A stretch of 14,179 nucleotides of DNA from SZUA-451 sp034721895 (GTDB lineage: Bacteria > Campylobacterota > Campylobacteria > Campylobacterales > Sulfurovaceae): NCBI GenBank assembly GCA_034721895.1, contig JAYEND010000104.1:1-14179 (forward strand), given 5' to 3'. The translations under genes and the position numbers were made by a program. Positions within the stretch are counted from its first letter, which is position 1. Each line of letters begins with the position of its first letter. Positions 1 through 7,358 of the stretch are shown here, in pieces. Below the pieces are notes generated by a model. It was not told where the DNA came from. It saw nothing but the letters and a program-made list of their open reading frames with translations, and did not search any database.

Positions 1-73
1 TATAAGCTTGGTAAACAAGGTAAAATTATTTCAATTGATTAATAAACAATAGGGAATCACATTGTATATTCTC

Positions 74-107
74 AAAAACCTTATAATTTAACATATTTTA
101 TAAGGTT
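74..107 (-). terminator. Possible AT-rich intrinsic terminator of the 14-gene operon
   Basis: Read on the minus strand, AACCTTATAA, an 11-base loop and TTATAAGGTT form a perfect 10-bp stem. The T's at its end run on into three more, giving a five-T tract. This is the layout of an intrinsic terminator, but the stem has only two G-C pairs and lies about 200 bases beyond the mrpE stop. It is therefore a weak candidate, and it overlaps the repeat described separately. Confidence 0.3.
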
Positions 108-173
108 ATCCGCTGTAGCGACGTTTGGAGGCTATAAATATGTAATAAAGTATATAAAACCTTATAAAATATG
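77..173. repeat. Three-copy AACCTTATAA repeat with 16-bp inverted arms
   Basis: The sequence CATATTTTATAAGGTT at 92-107 is an exact reverse complement of AACCTTATAAAATATG at 158-173, giving 16-bp perfect inverted arms around a 50-base centre. A further direct copy of the first ten bases lies at 77-86 and pairs with 98-107. Three related copies within 100 bases is more than expected even in AT-rich DNA. Possible meanings are operator sites for a dimeric regulator, alternative RNA hairpins, or the ends of a small non-autonomous element. The sequence alone does not decide. Confidence 0.5.
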
Positions 174-303
174 CTATATGGAAGATTTTATAATGAAAAC
201 ATGACTAACTGGTCTTCCTTGTTCTATGAGAAAATCCCAGCTTCCTAATCAAAAATATTTCCCTTATGCTTGCATTGACCAGAGCTCTTTTGAAAACAAT
301 TTA

Positions 304-759
304 TTACCGCAGCAACACCTTCTCAAAATTCCCTATAATCTCCTGCTGCAACAATTCCTTATCGGTTGTTTTCAAATCCAAAACATGAATATAAAGAAAA
401 TCATCCTTTAGTTCTACCGTAATAGTTCCAGGTGTCAGGGTAATAGAGTTGGCCAATAGAAGCTTGTCATACTCGTCTGTCAACGAAGTTTTAAGCTTGA
501 TGATCCCCGGATTGATCGGAAGCCTTGGATCAAGTACGATTTTAGCAACTTCAATATTGGATTTGACCAGACTTTTCAAAAACAGAGGGGTGAAAGCGAT
601 ATACCTGGTCGCGATGCTGACAATGTCCGGTTTTTCATTTTCAGTGAAGAACCATGCCACACCAAAAGCGACAATTGCTCCGACGAGAAGTTCCTGGATA
701 TCCAAAGAGTTGGTCAGCCCCACCCAGACCAAAAAAAGTAAAATAAATTTTCCTGCCAT
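304..759 (-). CDS. mrpE: Mrp antiporter subunit E (MnhE/MbxA-like)
   Basis: This is the small membrane subunit E of the multisubunit Na+/H+ antiporter family, here probably part of the ion-translocating arm of the Mbx-like complex. The 151-residue protein has hydrophobic helices near the N-terminus (about residues 4-37) and a hydrophilic C-terminal half. That half contains the family hallmark NSITLTPGTITVEL followed by LYIHVLDL. The ATG at 759 overlaps the upstream NuoI-like stop (TGATG) and has AAGGA six bases before it. A GTG three bases earlier would leave too short a spacer. In most Mrp and Mbh/Mbx operons this subunit is encoded first; here it is last. Family assignment is firm, membership of the complex is inferred from the operon. 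Confidence 0.9.
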   Translation of the reverse strand: MAGKFILLFLVWVGLTNSLDIQELLVGAIVAFGVAWFFTENEKPDIVSIATRYIAFTPLFLKSLVKSNIEVAKIVLDPRLPINPGIIKLKTSLTDEYDKLLLANSITLTPGTITVELKDDFLYIHVLDLKTTDKELLQQEIIGNFEKVLLR

Positions 760-1151
760 CACTTATCCTTTGGGAGATACAAAAAGTTGTTGCTGTCATC
801 ATCTGCCCAGATACATTCACTCTCCAGCTTCAGTGAGTCGGGCGGACAGACATCTGTACAGAGACTGCACCAGCAACAGCGCCCGTAATCAATACGCGGG
901 ATGCATCCGCTATTGTTTTTGCTGTTTCTATCCTCATCAATACTGATCATATCGATAGCATCATTCATACAGACATCCTGACAGTTCGCACATCCGATAC
1001 AATCATCCAGAACATTCGTATGAAACCCCCTGTATCCCGCTATTTCCGCTTTTTTCTCTTCGGGATAGCAGAGTGTCTGGGGCTGGTCAAAGAGTTTTTT
1101 GACTGCGCTCAATGGGAATAGTACCCCTTTGATATCCGGACTAAACTTCAT
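759..1151 (-). CDS. NuoI/MbxN-like ferredoxin-type subunit, two [4Fe-4S]
   Basis: A 130-residue iron-sulfur protein of the NuoI/HyfH/MbhN/MbxN group. It is expected to carry electrons between an external donor or acceptor, probably ferredoxin, and the NuoB-like subunit on the cytoplasmic side of the membrane. Two classical CxxCxxCxxxC motifs are visible: C51-C54-C57-C61 and C92-C95-C98-C102, the second followed by Pro, as in bacterial-type ferredoxins. Extra cysteines occur at 28, 83, 93 and 113. No NADH-binding module is encoded beside it, so it may be the electron entry point. The ATG at 1151 is preceded by AAGGAG at good spacing, 12 bases after the large-subunit stop. The C-terminal tail is acidic. 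Confidence 0.9.
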   Translation of the reverse strand: MKFSPDIKGVLFPLSAVKKLFDQPQTLCYPEEKKAEIAGYRGFHTNVLDDCIGCANCQDVCMNDAIDMISIDEDRNSKNNSGCIPRIDYGRCCWCSLCTDVCPPDSLKLESECIWADDDSNNFLYLPKDK

Positions 1152-1163
1152 CTTTACTCCTTC

Positions 1164-2270
1164 TCACCGCTCTATCTCCGGAGGACAGATCCCCAGTGAA
1201 TTCATGATCAAGGCAACATTGGAAAGCTCTTCATCGACAAGCATCTTTTCCAGCAATGTAAATCCGTGGATCAGCGAAGGGCCTTTGACCTGCATCCGTC
1301 GTATTTTTTCGCTTCCGTCACCCGCCATATAATAGCCAAATTCACCGCGAGCCGATTCAGTGCAGACATAGACATCATCTTTGGGGAGTTTGAATTTTCT
1401 GTGCTTGGGGATCTTTTGCATGATCTCACCCTCAGTCGGCATCTGTTCGATCACTTGTCGCAGGATCCTGATCGACTCTCTGATCTCGCCTCTTCTGACC
1501 AGGGCGCGGCTGTAAACATCACAACCCTCAAATACAGGGATATCAAACTCGAGTTTATCATAAACCAGATAGGGGTTGTCTTTTCGCACATCACGCTTGA
1601 TACCGCACCCCCTCAGCACTTGACCTACATAGCCGTTTTTGAGTGCTTCCTCTTTGTTGACGATACCTACACCTATAGCTCTTTCTTTGAACGTGGCATT
1701 GTCAAAGAAGAGTCTGTCATAATCAGGAAGCTGCTTCTCCATAGTGTCCAAAACCTGCGTCAAGCGATCCAAAAATCCTTCCGGAAGATCCCGTCTCACC
1801 CCTCCCGGGTAAATATACATGTGATAGACTCTTCCGCCCGTTAACTCTTCAAACAGATCGAGGATCATATCTCTATCGCGGATACTCCACTGGCCTACGG
1901 TTCCCAGCCCTATCGAACCGCTTTGTCCTCCCATCCAGAGCATCTGGGCACCAAGCCTTGCCATCTCGAGTACCATGACCCGGATATATTTTGCACGCTC
2001 GCTGATCTCGATCCCCGCGAGAGTCTCAACCGCTCTGGCAAAATTCTCTTCATTCGGATCAGGTTCAGGTACACAGATCCGGCACACGATGGTAAAAGCC
2101 TGGACGATAGTCCGCCGCTCAATAAGTTTTTCAAACCCCCGGTGCAGATACCCCACATGGGTACGGGCATGCTTGATCGTTTCGCCTTCCAGATCAAGTT
2201 CGACGCTCATGTTTCCGGTGATTCCCGGATGTTGAGGGCCATGAAAGATTTTGATAAGTTTAGTTTCCAT
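1164..2270 (-). CDS. NuoD/MbxL-like large subunit with CxxE/CxxE site
   Basis: This 368-residue protein belongs to the family shared by complex I 49-kDa (NuoD) and group 4 [NiFe]-hydrogenase large subunits. Visible family features are GPQHP (11-15), HVGYLHRGFEKL (38-49), GCGIKRDVRKDNPY (221-234), the VYSRALVRRGEIRESIRI block (252-269) and a GEFGYYMAGDG segment (309-319). The two positions that hold CxxC in hydrogenases read C66-V-P-E69 and C362-P-P-E365, and the protein ends three residues later, so there is no cleavable tail. The complex I quinone contacts are also lost: the His of the HPxxHG motif is T18, and the Tyr of the DY pair is V67. It is therefore unlikely to be a hydrogenase or a standard quinone reductase, and fits the Mbx/Ehr group. 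The ATG at 2270 has GGAGAAGAAG before it and overlaps the NuoC-like end by 11 bases. Confidence 0.88.
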   Translation of the reverse strand: METKLIKIFHGPQHPGITGNMSVELDLEGETIKHARTHVGYLHRGFEKLIERRTIVQAFTIVCRICVPEPDPNEENFARAVETLAGIEISERAKYIRVMVLEMARLGAQMLWMGGQSGSIGLGTVGQWSIRDRDMILDLFEELTGGRVYHMYIYPGGVRRDLPEGFLDRLTQVLDTMEKQLPDYDRLFFDNATFKERAIGVGIVNKEEALKNGYVGQVLRGCGIKRDVRKDNPYLVYDKLEFDIPVFEGCDVYSRALVRRGEIRESIRILRQVIEQMPTEGEIMQKIPKHRKFKLPKDDVYVCTESARGEFGYYMAGDGSEKIRRMQVKGPSLIHGFTLLEKMLVDEELSNVALIMNSLGICPPEIER

Positions 2271-2829
2271 CTTCTTCTCCCCCCTCTTTCTTTGCCTGTG
2301 CTTCTTTCAGCTTTTTTGCTTCGGCTCGTCTTCGCTTCATCTCTGCCTTGACATCCTTGTTGTCATCCCTGCCGCCACGAAAATCATAATGCTCATTGAC
2401 ATACGCCAGAGTATCGAACTCTCGTCGCATCGGCGGAATATCATTCCACCCCTCCAGGGCAAAATCATAAAGCGTTTCATTGCCAGGGAACGCTATCCCA
2501 AACATTTCATGCAGATCCCTCTCCATCACTTCTGCCTGCGGAAACAGGGAGAGTAGGGATTGCAGTACCGGATTTTCCCGATCGATCAAGACTTCGACCA
2601 TCAGGTTTTTATCCCGCTGATCAGTGGTCAGCAGGTAATTCACGGCGAAAATCCTCTCTTCGATCCAGTCGGTACAGGCGATCTGGGAGAGTGTGATGAA
2701 GTTGGTATTGGTCGTGATGAAATGGATAATATCGATCAGCTCATCCCGATTGGTTTGCAATTTGAAAAGCCGCTCATTTTTCTCGACCAAGGTATATTTA
2801 GATTGCAAAAACTCTATCATATCTGTCAT
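2260..2829 (-). CDS. NuoC/MbxK-like 30-kDa subunit
   Basis: A 189-residue hydrophilic subunit of the NuoC (complex I 30 kDa)/MbhK/MbxK family, which is structural and holds the large and small catalytic subunits together. The diagnostic stretch ERDLHEMFGIAFPGN (about 103-117) is followed by a W-N-D-I-P-P-MRREF segment (about 128-138), matching the family's ER(D/E)xxDxFGIxFxGH and PLRxDF motifs. The last 35 or so residues form a strongly charged Lys/Glu/Arg-rich tail with Ala-Lys repeats, probably an exposed helix. This tail is not part of the core domain. The ATG at 2829 overlaps the NuoB-like stop as ATGA, and its own stop lies inside the large-subunit gene. Complex I proper is less likely because the NADH module is absent. 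Confidence 0.88.
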   Translation of the reverse strand: MTDMIEFLQSKYTLVEKNERLFKLQTNRDELIDIIHFITTNTNFITLSQIACTDWIEERIFAVNYLLTTDQRDKNLMVEVLIDRENPVLQSLLSLFPQAEVMERDLHEMFGIAFPGNETLYDFALEGWNDIPPMRREFDTLAYVNEHYDFRGGRDDNKDVKAEMKRRRAEAKKLKEAQAKKEGGEEDGN

Positions 2830-3440
2830 ACATTCATCCCTGCAAAATTCTCTTCATAGCTCGGTGCACTGCTGCTGCCAAGGATCTTCTCCTGATTGGC
2901 TTTATAAAAACCATAGTTGCTGTGATATTTTGTATACCCGGCAAGCTTTTCACCTGCCATGATCTTTTTCTGGAGTTGGACAAACCCTTCGATCAGCGCT
3001 TCAGGCCTTGGCATACATCCGCTGACATACATATCGACAGGCAGGTAGTCATCAAGTTTCTTGATCGTATTATAGCTATCCCAATACATACCGCCGTTCA
3101 CTGTACAGCTTCCCAGTCCGATCACATATTTTGGCTCATTCATCTGCTCATAGCTTCGTATCACTCTTCGGAGTGTTTTGGGCGAGCAATATCCCGAAAC
3201 GATCAGGATATCGGCCTGCCTCGGCGTGGCTACCCCTACGACACCCAGTCTCTCGATATCATACCGGCTGGTGAAGACAGGCGGCATCTCGATAGCACCG
3301 CAGCCTGTACCATAAGCCAAGACGAACATGCTTTTGGTTCTGAACCAGTCAATCGTCTTTTGGATGATAGTTTGCGTGTTTTTCAGAGATGACTCTTCGT
3401 TGACAAGCTCCAGATGATACTGTGTAAATCCCTCTTCCAT
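2826..3440 (-). CDS. NuoB/MbxJ-like small subunit, altered proximal cluster ligands
   Basis: A 204-residue member of the NuoB/[NiFe]-hydrogenase small subunit family, which carries the proximal [4Fe-4S] cluster next to the active site. It has YGTGCGAIEMPP, GLGSCTVNGG and VSGCMPRPEAL, the usual three ligand regions. Complex I has adjacent cysteines in the first region and hydrogenases have CxxC, but here there is one Cys (C47) followed by Gly. A fourth cysteine, C85 in VSGYCSPKTLRR, lies where complex I normally has none. The four core cysteines are therefore C47, C85, C112 and C142. I chose the ATG at 3440 because AAGGA lies eight bases upstream; an in-frame ATG at 3446 would leave only two bases. 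It follows the NuoH-like gene after a gap of 30 bases, the largest inside the operon. Confidence 0.87.
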   Translation of the reverse strand: MEEGFTQYHLELVNEESSLKNTQTIIQKTIDWFRTKSMFVLAYGTGCGAIEMPPVFTSRYDIERLGVVGVATPRQADILIVSGYCSPKTLRRVIRSYEQMNEPKYVIGLGSCTVNGGMYWDSYNTIKKLDDYLPVDMYVSGCMPRPEALIEGFVQLQKKIMAGEKLAGYTKYHSNYGFYKANQEKILGSSSAPSYEENFAGMNV

Positions 3441-3470
3441 ACTCATATTCCTTTTTTGTTCTCTATTACT

Positions 3471-4349
3471 TTAAATCAGCATAAGCCCGATGAGTGCGAT
3501 CCCTGTCGGCACCCGTACCAGAAACTCCACACTTTGAACGGTGGTCATCCTGGCATAGACACTGCCGATCATGACAAGAGCCAGAAAGAGCAGGAATGTC
3601 TTGACCACCAGATCGATGAGACTCTCTGAGCCGCCCAGAAAAAGATTGACCATCAGGAGCAGTTTGGCGAAAGAGAACATGGCACTCTGACTCAAAGCAA
3701 GTCCAAAAAATTTACCGCTGAATTCGCTTGCCGGCCCGCTGTAAACCTCTTGCGGTGCACCGACGACATCAAAAGGTGATTTCCCCATGAACCCTACCAG
3801 CGAAATAAAGGCAGCAATAAAGAGCAGAGGGTGTCGGACGATATTGTACCCTTCGCTCTGATTTGCCATGATGACAGAGATGTCAGCACTCTCATTGACG
3901 ATCATCAGCCCGATCAGCGCAATATAAAAAGGGAGTTCAAGCCCGATCAGGCGGGTCAATCCCCGCGTCACACCCATCACTCCGAAAGGATTGCCGTTGC
4001 TCCCGATCCCCAAAGCATTCCCAAGCGGCCCCAGCACCATCAGGTACAAAATAACGATCAGGTTACCATACTCACTCAACCCCTGCAGATGCTCACTGTT
4101 GTTCAGGTAGGGAATGAAGAGAATTGTCATCACTGCACCCGTCATCATAATGACAGGGCCTGCATAAAACATCCATCCAAAATTGGTTGAATTCTCTTTG
4201 AGAAAAAGTTTAATACTGTCAAAAAAGGATTGGGCGAGAGAAGGGCCATATCGCTTATGAATACGCGCCGTAATATTTCTGTAAAGCCCATAATAGAAAA
4301 AACCAAACACATAGGCCAGCAGCAGCATCCAAAAAATATCTAAAATCAT
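3471..4349 (-). CDS. NuoH/MbxM-like membrane subunit
   Basis: A 292-residue, largely hydrophobic protein of the NuoH/HycD/MbhM/MbxM family, the membrane subunit that connects the peripheral arm to the ion-translocating subunits. Family features are the RIHKRYGPSLAQSFFDSIKLF segment near residue 30, the GIGSNGNPFG loop, and SPFDVVGAPQEVYSGP with a nearby SEFSG, equivalent to the PFDxxEAE...EYSG motif of NuoH. About eight hydrophobic helices can be counted. The longer open frame reaching 4475 would add 42 hydrophilic residues inside the NuoL-like gene. The ATG at 4349 instead overlaps that gene's stop by four bases (ATGA) and matches the family start, so I used it. Its position directly after the second antiporter-like subunit is the mbx order, unlike mbh. 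Confidence 0.88.
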   Translation of the reverse strand: MILDIFWMLLLAYVFGFFYYGLYRNITARIHKRYGPSLAQSFFDSIKLFLKENSTNFGWMFYAGPVIMMTGAVMTILFIPYLNNSEHLQGLSEYGNLIVILYLMVLGPLGNALGIGSNGNPFGVMGVTRGLTRLIGLELPFYIALIGLMIVNESADISVIMANQSEGYNIVRHPLLFIAAFISLVGFMGKSPFDVVGAPQEVYSGPASEFSGKFFGLALSQSAMFSFAKLLLMVNLFLGGSESLIDLVVKTFLLFLALVMIGSVYARMTTVQSVEFLVRVPTGIALIGLMLI

Positions 4350-5971
4350 GACTTGACTCCTATCAAAAGCAGCAGGGTAAAAAAGGTGAGGATCAGGAAC
4401 CCGACATTTTGAACTGACAGATTGTAGAGCCTTGACACCACTGCCGAAGCATCCCGGCTTGATGTTGACACCCATTCCCAGAAGGAGCTGGAGCTGTTTT
4501 GCAGCATGACCCTGATGAAGCTGATCCGCCTTAACTCTTTTGCCATGCCGTAACCGTAGTGCAGATTGACATTTTTATCAGGTACTTCACCACAGTAACT
4601 GATATCCAGGCGGTTTTTTACCGTGACAGCCTGATTTTTCAGTCGCAGCAAAAGTGCTAAAAAGATCACAAAGAAGACTGCAAACACTCCCATCAAAATA
4701 GCACCGTTGAATGAAGCAAATGAAGTATAGAGTTCAAAAATATCAGTATAGGGAACGGCTTCCAATCCCAAGGAGAGGAGTACTGTATTAAAGATCGGTA
4801 CGATACTGGCAGGGAAAATCCCTAGAACCACGAGGATCACTGCTCCCAGGATCTGGGGAATATAAAAGCTTGGCGGGACATTGGGATAAGCGCCTCCCTC
4901 TGCCTGAGTCGGCTGCCCGAGGTAGATACCGTAAACCAGTTTATAACAGTACAAAAATGCCGAAGCAGAACTAAACATCACTGCTGCCAGAAGTACACCT
5001 TTTTTCTCCTCCAGCAAAGTGGTATAGATCAAAAACTTGCTATTGAAACCACCCAAAGGTGGCATCCCTGCAAGCGTAATAATACCTATCACCAGCAGTA
5101 CAAAAAGCGTCGGATAACGGTATAGCAGACCGCCCAGTTCGCTGAATTTTGTTTTTTTGGTCACATAGATAATAGCTGCAATATTGATAAAGAGCAGCAG
5201 CTTGACAAAGGTATGGATCACCGTGTGGTAGAGCCCTGCTTCAAGTGCAGAGCTGTTCAAAACAGCCAGCACCGTAACAATATAGCCCAATTGTGCGATG
5301 GAGGAGTAAGCCAGAAGCCGCTTCATCACATCTTCGTCGATCGCTTTGAAAGTCGCTATGATAGAGGTCACTACCCCTGCCCATGCTACAATATCAAACA
5401 GCAGCTCCGGCAGATTCTCAACCCTGATGATCTGTACGAAGAAGAGAATAAAGGCAAAGACGCCTGATTTGGAAATAATTGCGCTCAGGATGGCACTGAA
5501 AACAGAGTTGGCACTCTCATAGGTATCGACTACCCAGTAGTGAAAGGGCATGACACCGGACTTGACAAAGATGGCGATCAGTAGCAACAGCGAAATGGTC
5601 AGGACGGCGGATTCCGGCACAGAGGCAAAATCAATACCGCTATAGCTGAATGTACCGCAATAGCCATAGATCATTACGATTGCCCCCAGCATAGCAAAGG
5701 CTGCTGCGAGATTGAAGATAATATATTTTTGTAGTGTTTTAAGATCGCTTGTTTTGGCAATGATGAAATAACTGCTCCAACCCATCACTTCCCAACCGAT
5801 AAAGAAGGTAACCAGATCGCTGGCATAAAAGATACATCCCAGTGAAGCCAAGAGTAAAAGGTTGAGCAGACTGCTTCTGTTTTCATTTTTCACAGCAAAC
5901 AGAGAGAGGAAAACAATCACTGCAAGGGCAAAAAAGAGGTTGCCCAGTGGGGTGGCTTCAAAATTAAACAT
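4346..5971 (-). CDS. NuoL/MrpA-like antiporter subunit (MbxH'-like), short N-terminus
   Basis: A 541-residue antiporter-type membrane subunit and the second such protein in the operon. Proton-channel residues of the family are visible: E61 in FIGWEVMGWSSY, K137 in FVKSGVMPFHYW, K168 in IISKSG and K257 in HTFVKLLLF, followed by GMPPLGGFNSKF. Only two helices precede the conserved Glu helix, against about four in the neighbouring MrpD-like protein and in NuoL. An in-frame TGA a few codons upstream rules out a longer start. The C-terminal part (about 445-541) adds a hydrophilic segment with YCGEVPDKNVNLHYGYG, recalling the CG-containing tail of HycC/HyfB-type subunits, then a predicted amphipathic stretch and a last helix. 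The ATG overlaps the mrpD stop by eight bases and has AAAGGA at seven bases. Confidence 0.87.
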   Translation of the reverse strand: MFNFEATPLGNLFFALAVIVFLSLFAVKNENRSSLLNLLLLASLGCIFYASDLVTFFIGWEVMGWSSYFIIAKTSDLKTLQKYIIFNLAAAFAMLGAIVMIYGYCGTFSYSGIDFASVPESAVLTISLLLLIAIFVKSGVMPFHYWVVDTYESANSVFSAILSAIISKSGVFAFILFFVQIIRVENLPELLFDIVAWAGVVTSIIATFKAIDEDVMKRLLAYSSIAQLGYIVTVLAVLNSSALEAGLYHTVIHTFVKLLLFINIAAIIYVTKKTKFSELGGLLYRYPTLFVLLVIGIITLAGMPPLGGFNSKFLIYTTLLEEKKGVLLAAVMFSSASAFLYCYKLVYGIYLGQPTQAEGGAYPNVPPSFYIPQILGAVILVVLGIFPASIVPIFNTVLLSLGLEAVPYTDIFELYTSFASFNGAILMGVFAVFFVIFLALLLRLKNQAVTVKNRLDISYCGEVPDKNVNLHYGYGMAKELRRISFIRVMLQNSSSSFWEWVSTSSRDASAVVSRLYNLSVQNVGFLILTFFTLLLLIGVKS

Positions 5972-7358
5972 GGATGCTTCCTTTCATGATAGCTGTTGCC
6001 GCCTGAGAACAAAGATCAAGCAGCGTCTCGGGGAAAATACCAAAATAGATCAGAAGCAGTGCCAGCAACGCCAATACACCTTTTTGCAGCAGCGGTATCG
6101 CGACAGGAGTCTTCTCCCCGTCGCCCACTGTCATGCCCAAAAGCCTGAAGAAATAGGTTGCCTCTATCAGGGTGATCGCCAGAATCACGATGATCATCAC
6201 ATATTCGCCCAGCGATGCCAACCCTTTCAAAATAGTCAGCTTGGCGATAAACCCTCCGAACGGCGGAATACCCAGGATCGATAAAAACCCGATAGTAAAA
6301 ATAAAAGTCAAAAAGAGAGAACGATAGACTCCAAAGATATCTATTTTTGTACTTTTAAAATGCTGTTCCAAAATATCAAGGGACAAAAAGAGCATCAGTT
6401 TTGTGAGTGAGTGCATGAAAATCAAAAACATCGCTCCTGTGATCACTACTTCGCTGCCATACGAAAAAGCCAGAAAGAGGACACCGAGCTGCCCCAATGT
6501 AGAGTAGGCAAATATCCTCTTAACATCTCTGGAACTGAGTGCTGATATCTCAGCGACTGCGAATGAGACTGCACCGATAACGACCAGAAACCCAAGATAC
6601 TTCGATGGCACATTCAGGATAAACGCGATATGGAAAAAGACAAAGAGGTAGGATTTGGAGAGGATGGCACTGAACAGGGCATCCACCTTTGATCTCGATG
6701 CCTGATAAATATCTGCTACCCAGAAGTTCAAAGGGAAAACTTCCACCTTGATCCCAAATCCGATAAAGAGCGATAGAAAGATCAGAAACTGGATCTTCAC
6801 ATCAATTGTGTTGAAATTCTCTCCTATTGCAGTGAGGTTCAAACTACCGATGCTTAAGTATATCAGCATAATAGCAAGCAGCAAGAAGAGTGATGCGATC
6901 GTACCGATGATCATATAGCGTATCACCCCGCCATAGGCTTTTTTGTCACGGTTCAGCGATGTCAGGATATAGGCACTGATACTGGCTATTTCGAAAAAGA
7001 TATAGATATTGAAGATATCGTGGCTCAGCACCAGTCCGAGGACTCCCGACAGGAGGAGATTGCTGAGGATAAAAACCGCCCGGTTGTTTTCGCTTTTCAG
7101 ATTGTAGACAGAAAAGAGGAGCATTACAAAAATAAAAAGCAGAGTGAAAAACCATGAAGCACTGTCCAAAACAAAGGTGATACTCAAAGGAGAATCAAAT
7201 GCGACTCTTTCGACCAGAGGGAGCGATTGGCCTAATTGTATCACCATGCCCAGCAGGACAGCGAACAGAACTACGGAGACATATTTGAGATAATTCTTAT
7301 ACAGCGGTGTCAGGAAAGAAGCCAAAATGGGCAGTGCGACAAAATAAACCAGACTCAT
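5964..7358 (-). CDS. mrpD: Mrp antiporter subunit D (MrpD/MbxH-like)
   Basis: A 464-residue polytopic membrane protein of the proton-conducting membrane transporter family (MrpD/NuoN/NuoM/MbhH/MbxH). It probably forms one of the two ion channels of the complex. The conserved helix-5 glutamate is E123 (NIYIFFEIASISAY), the helix-7 lysine K204 (GFGIKVEVFPLNFW), a helix-8 lysine K235 (AILSKSYLF) and a distal lysine K320 (HSLTKLMLF), followed by GIPPFGGFIAK. Length and the four helices before E123 are normal for MrpD. The ATG overlaps the mrpC stop as ATGA. Whether it moves H+, Na+ or both cannot be read from the sequence. Confidence 0.92.
   Translation of the reverse strand: MSLVYFVALPILASFLTPLYKNYLKYVSVVLFAVLLGMVIQLGQSLPLVERVAFDSPLSITFVLDSASWFFTLLFIFVMLLFSVYNLKSENNRAVFILSNLLLSGVLGLVLSHDIFNIYIFFEIASISAYILTSLNRDKKAYGGVIRYMIIGTIASLFLLLAIMLIYLSIGSLNLTAIGENFNTIDVKIQFLIFLSLFIGFGIKVEVFPLNFWVADIYQASRSKVDALFSAILSKSYLFVFFHIAFILNVPSKYLGFLVVIGAVSFAVAEISALSSRDVKRIFAYSTLGQLGVLFLAFSYGSEVVITGAMFLIFMHSLTKLMLFLSLDILEQHFKSTKIDIFGVYRSLFLTFIFTIGFLSILGIPPFGGFIAKLTILKGLASLGEYVMIIVILAITLIEATYFFRLLGMTVGDGEKTPVAIPLLQKGVLALLALLLIYFGIFPETLLDLCSQAATAIMKGSIHV

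Larger units (their letters stand above)
1..303. other. Gene-free AT-rich region downstream of the mrpE end
   Basis: No credible coding sequence is visible on either strand. A short plus-strand frame at 226-411 runs into the end of mrpE and has no family resemblance. The region is strongly AT-rich and contains three copies of the decamer AACCTTATAA (77-86 and 158-167 direct, 98-107 inverted), described separately. A less AT-rich patch at about 108-137 separates the second and third copies. It could be the operon's trailer and terminator, a regulatory region for a gene to the left of the window, or the remnant of a small mobile element. I see no tRNA, CRISPR array or transposase. Confidence 0.6.

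Noticed and set aside
209..282. CTGGTC/GACCAG inverted pair downstream of mrpE as a terminator
   Set aside because: Only six bases pair across more than 60 bases with no T-tract, so it is within chance.
226..411. Plus-strand 61-residue open frame at the left end
   Set aside because: It is partly antisense to mrpE, has low complexity and no ribosome binding site.
449..946. Plus-strand 165-residue open frame
   Set aside because: It is antisense to mrpE and the NuoI-like gene, both clearly recognisable, and its translation looks like no known protein.
1266..1844. Plus-strand 192-residue open frame
   Set aside because: It lies wholly antisense to the well-supported large-subunit gene, has no family resemblance and has shadow-frame composition.
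1164..2270. Calling the large subunit a group 4 [NiFe]-hydrogenase
   Set aside because: Both CxxC motifs are CxxE, there is no C-terminal maturation extension, and no hyp or protease genes are nearby.
304..4349. Calling the Nuo-like genes a canonical complex I
   Set aside because: NuoE, F, G, J, K and N are absent in the usual order, the set is embedded among Mrp genes, and the large subunit lacks the quinone-contacting His and Tyr.
4350..4475. Longer N-terminus for the NuoH-like protein starting at 4475
   Set aside because: The extra 42 residues are hydrophilic, unlike the family, and are read from inside the NuoL-like gene. The ATG at 4349 overlaps its stop in the same ATGA pattern as other junctions.
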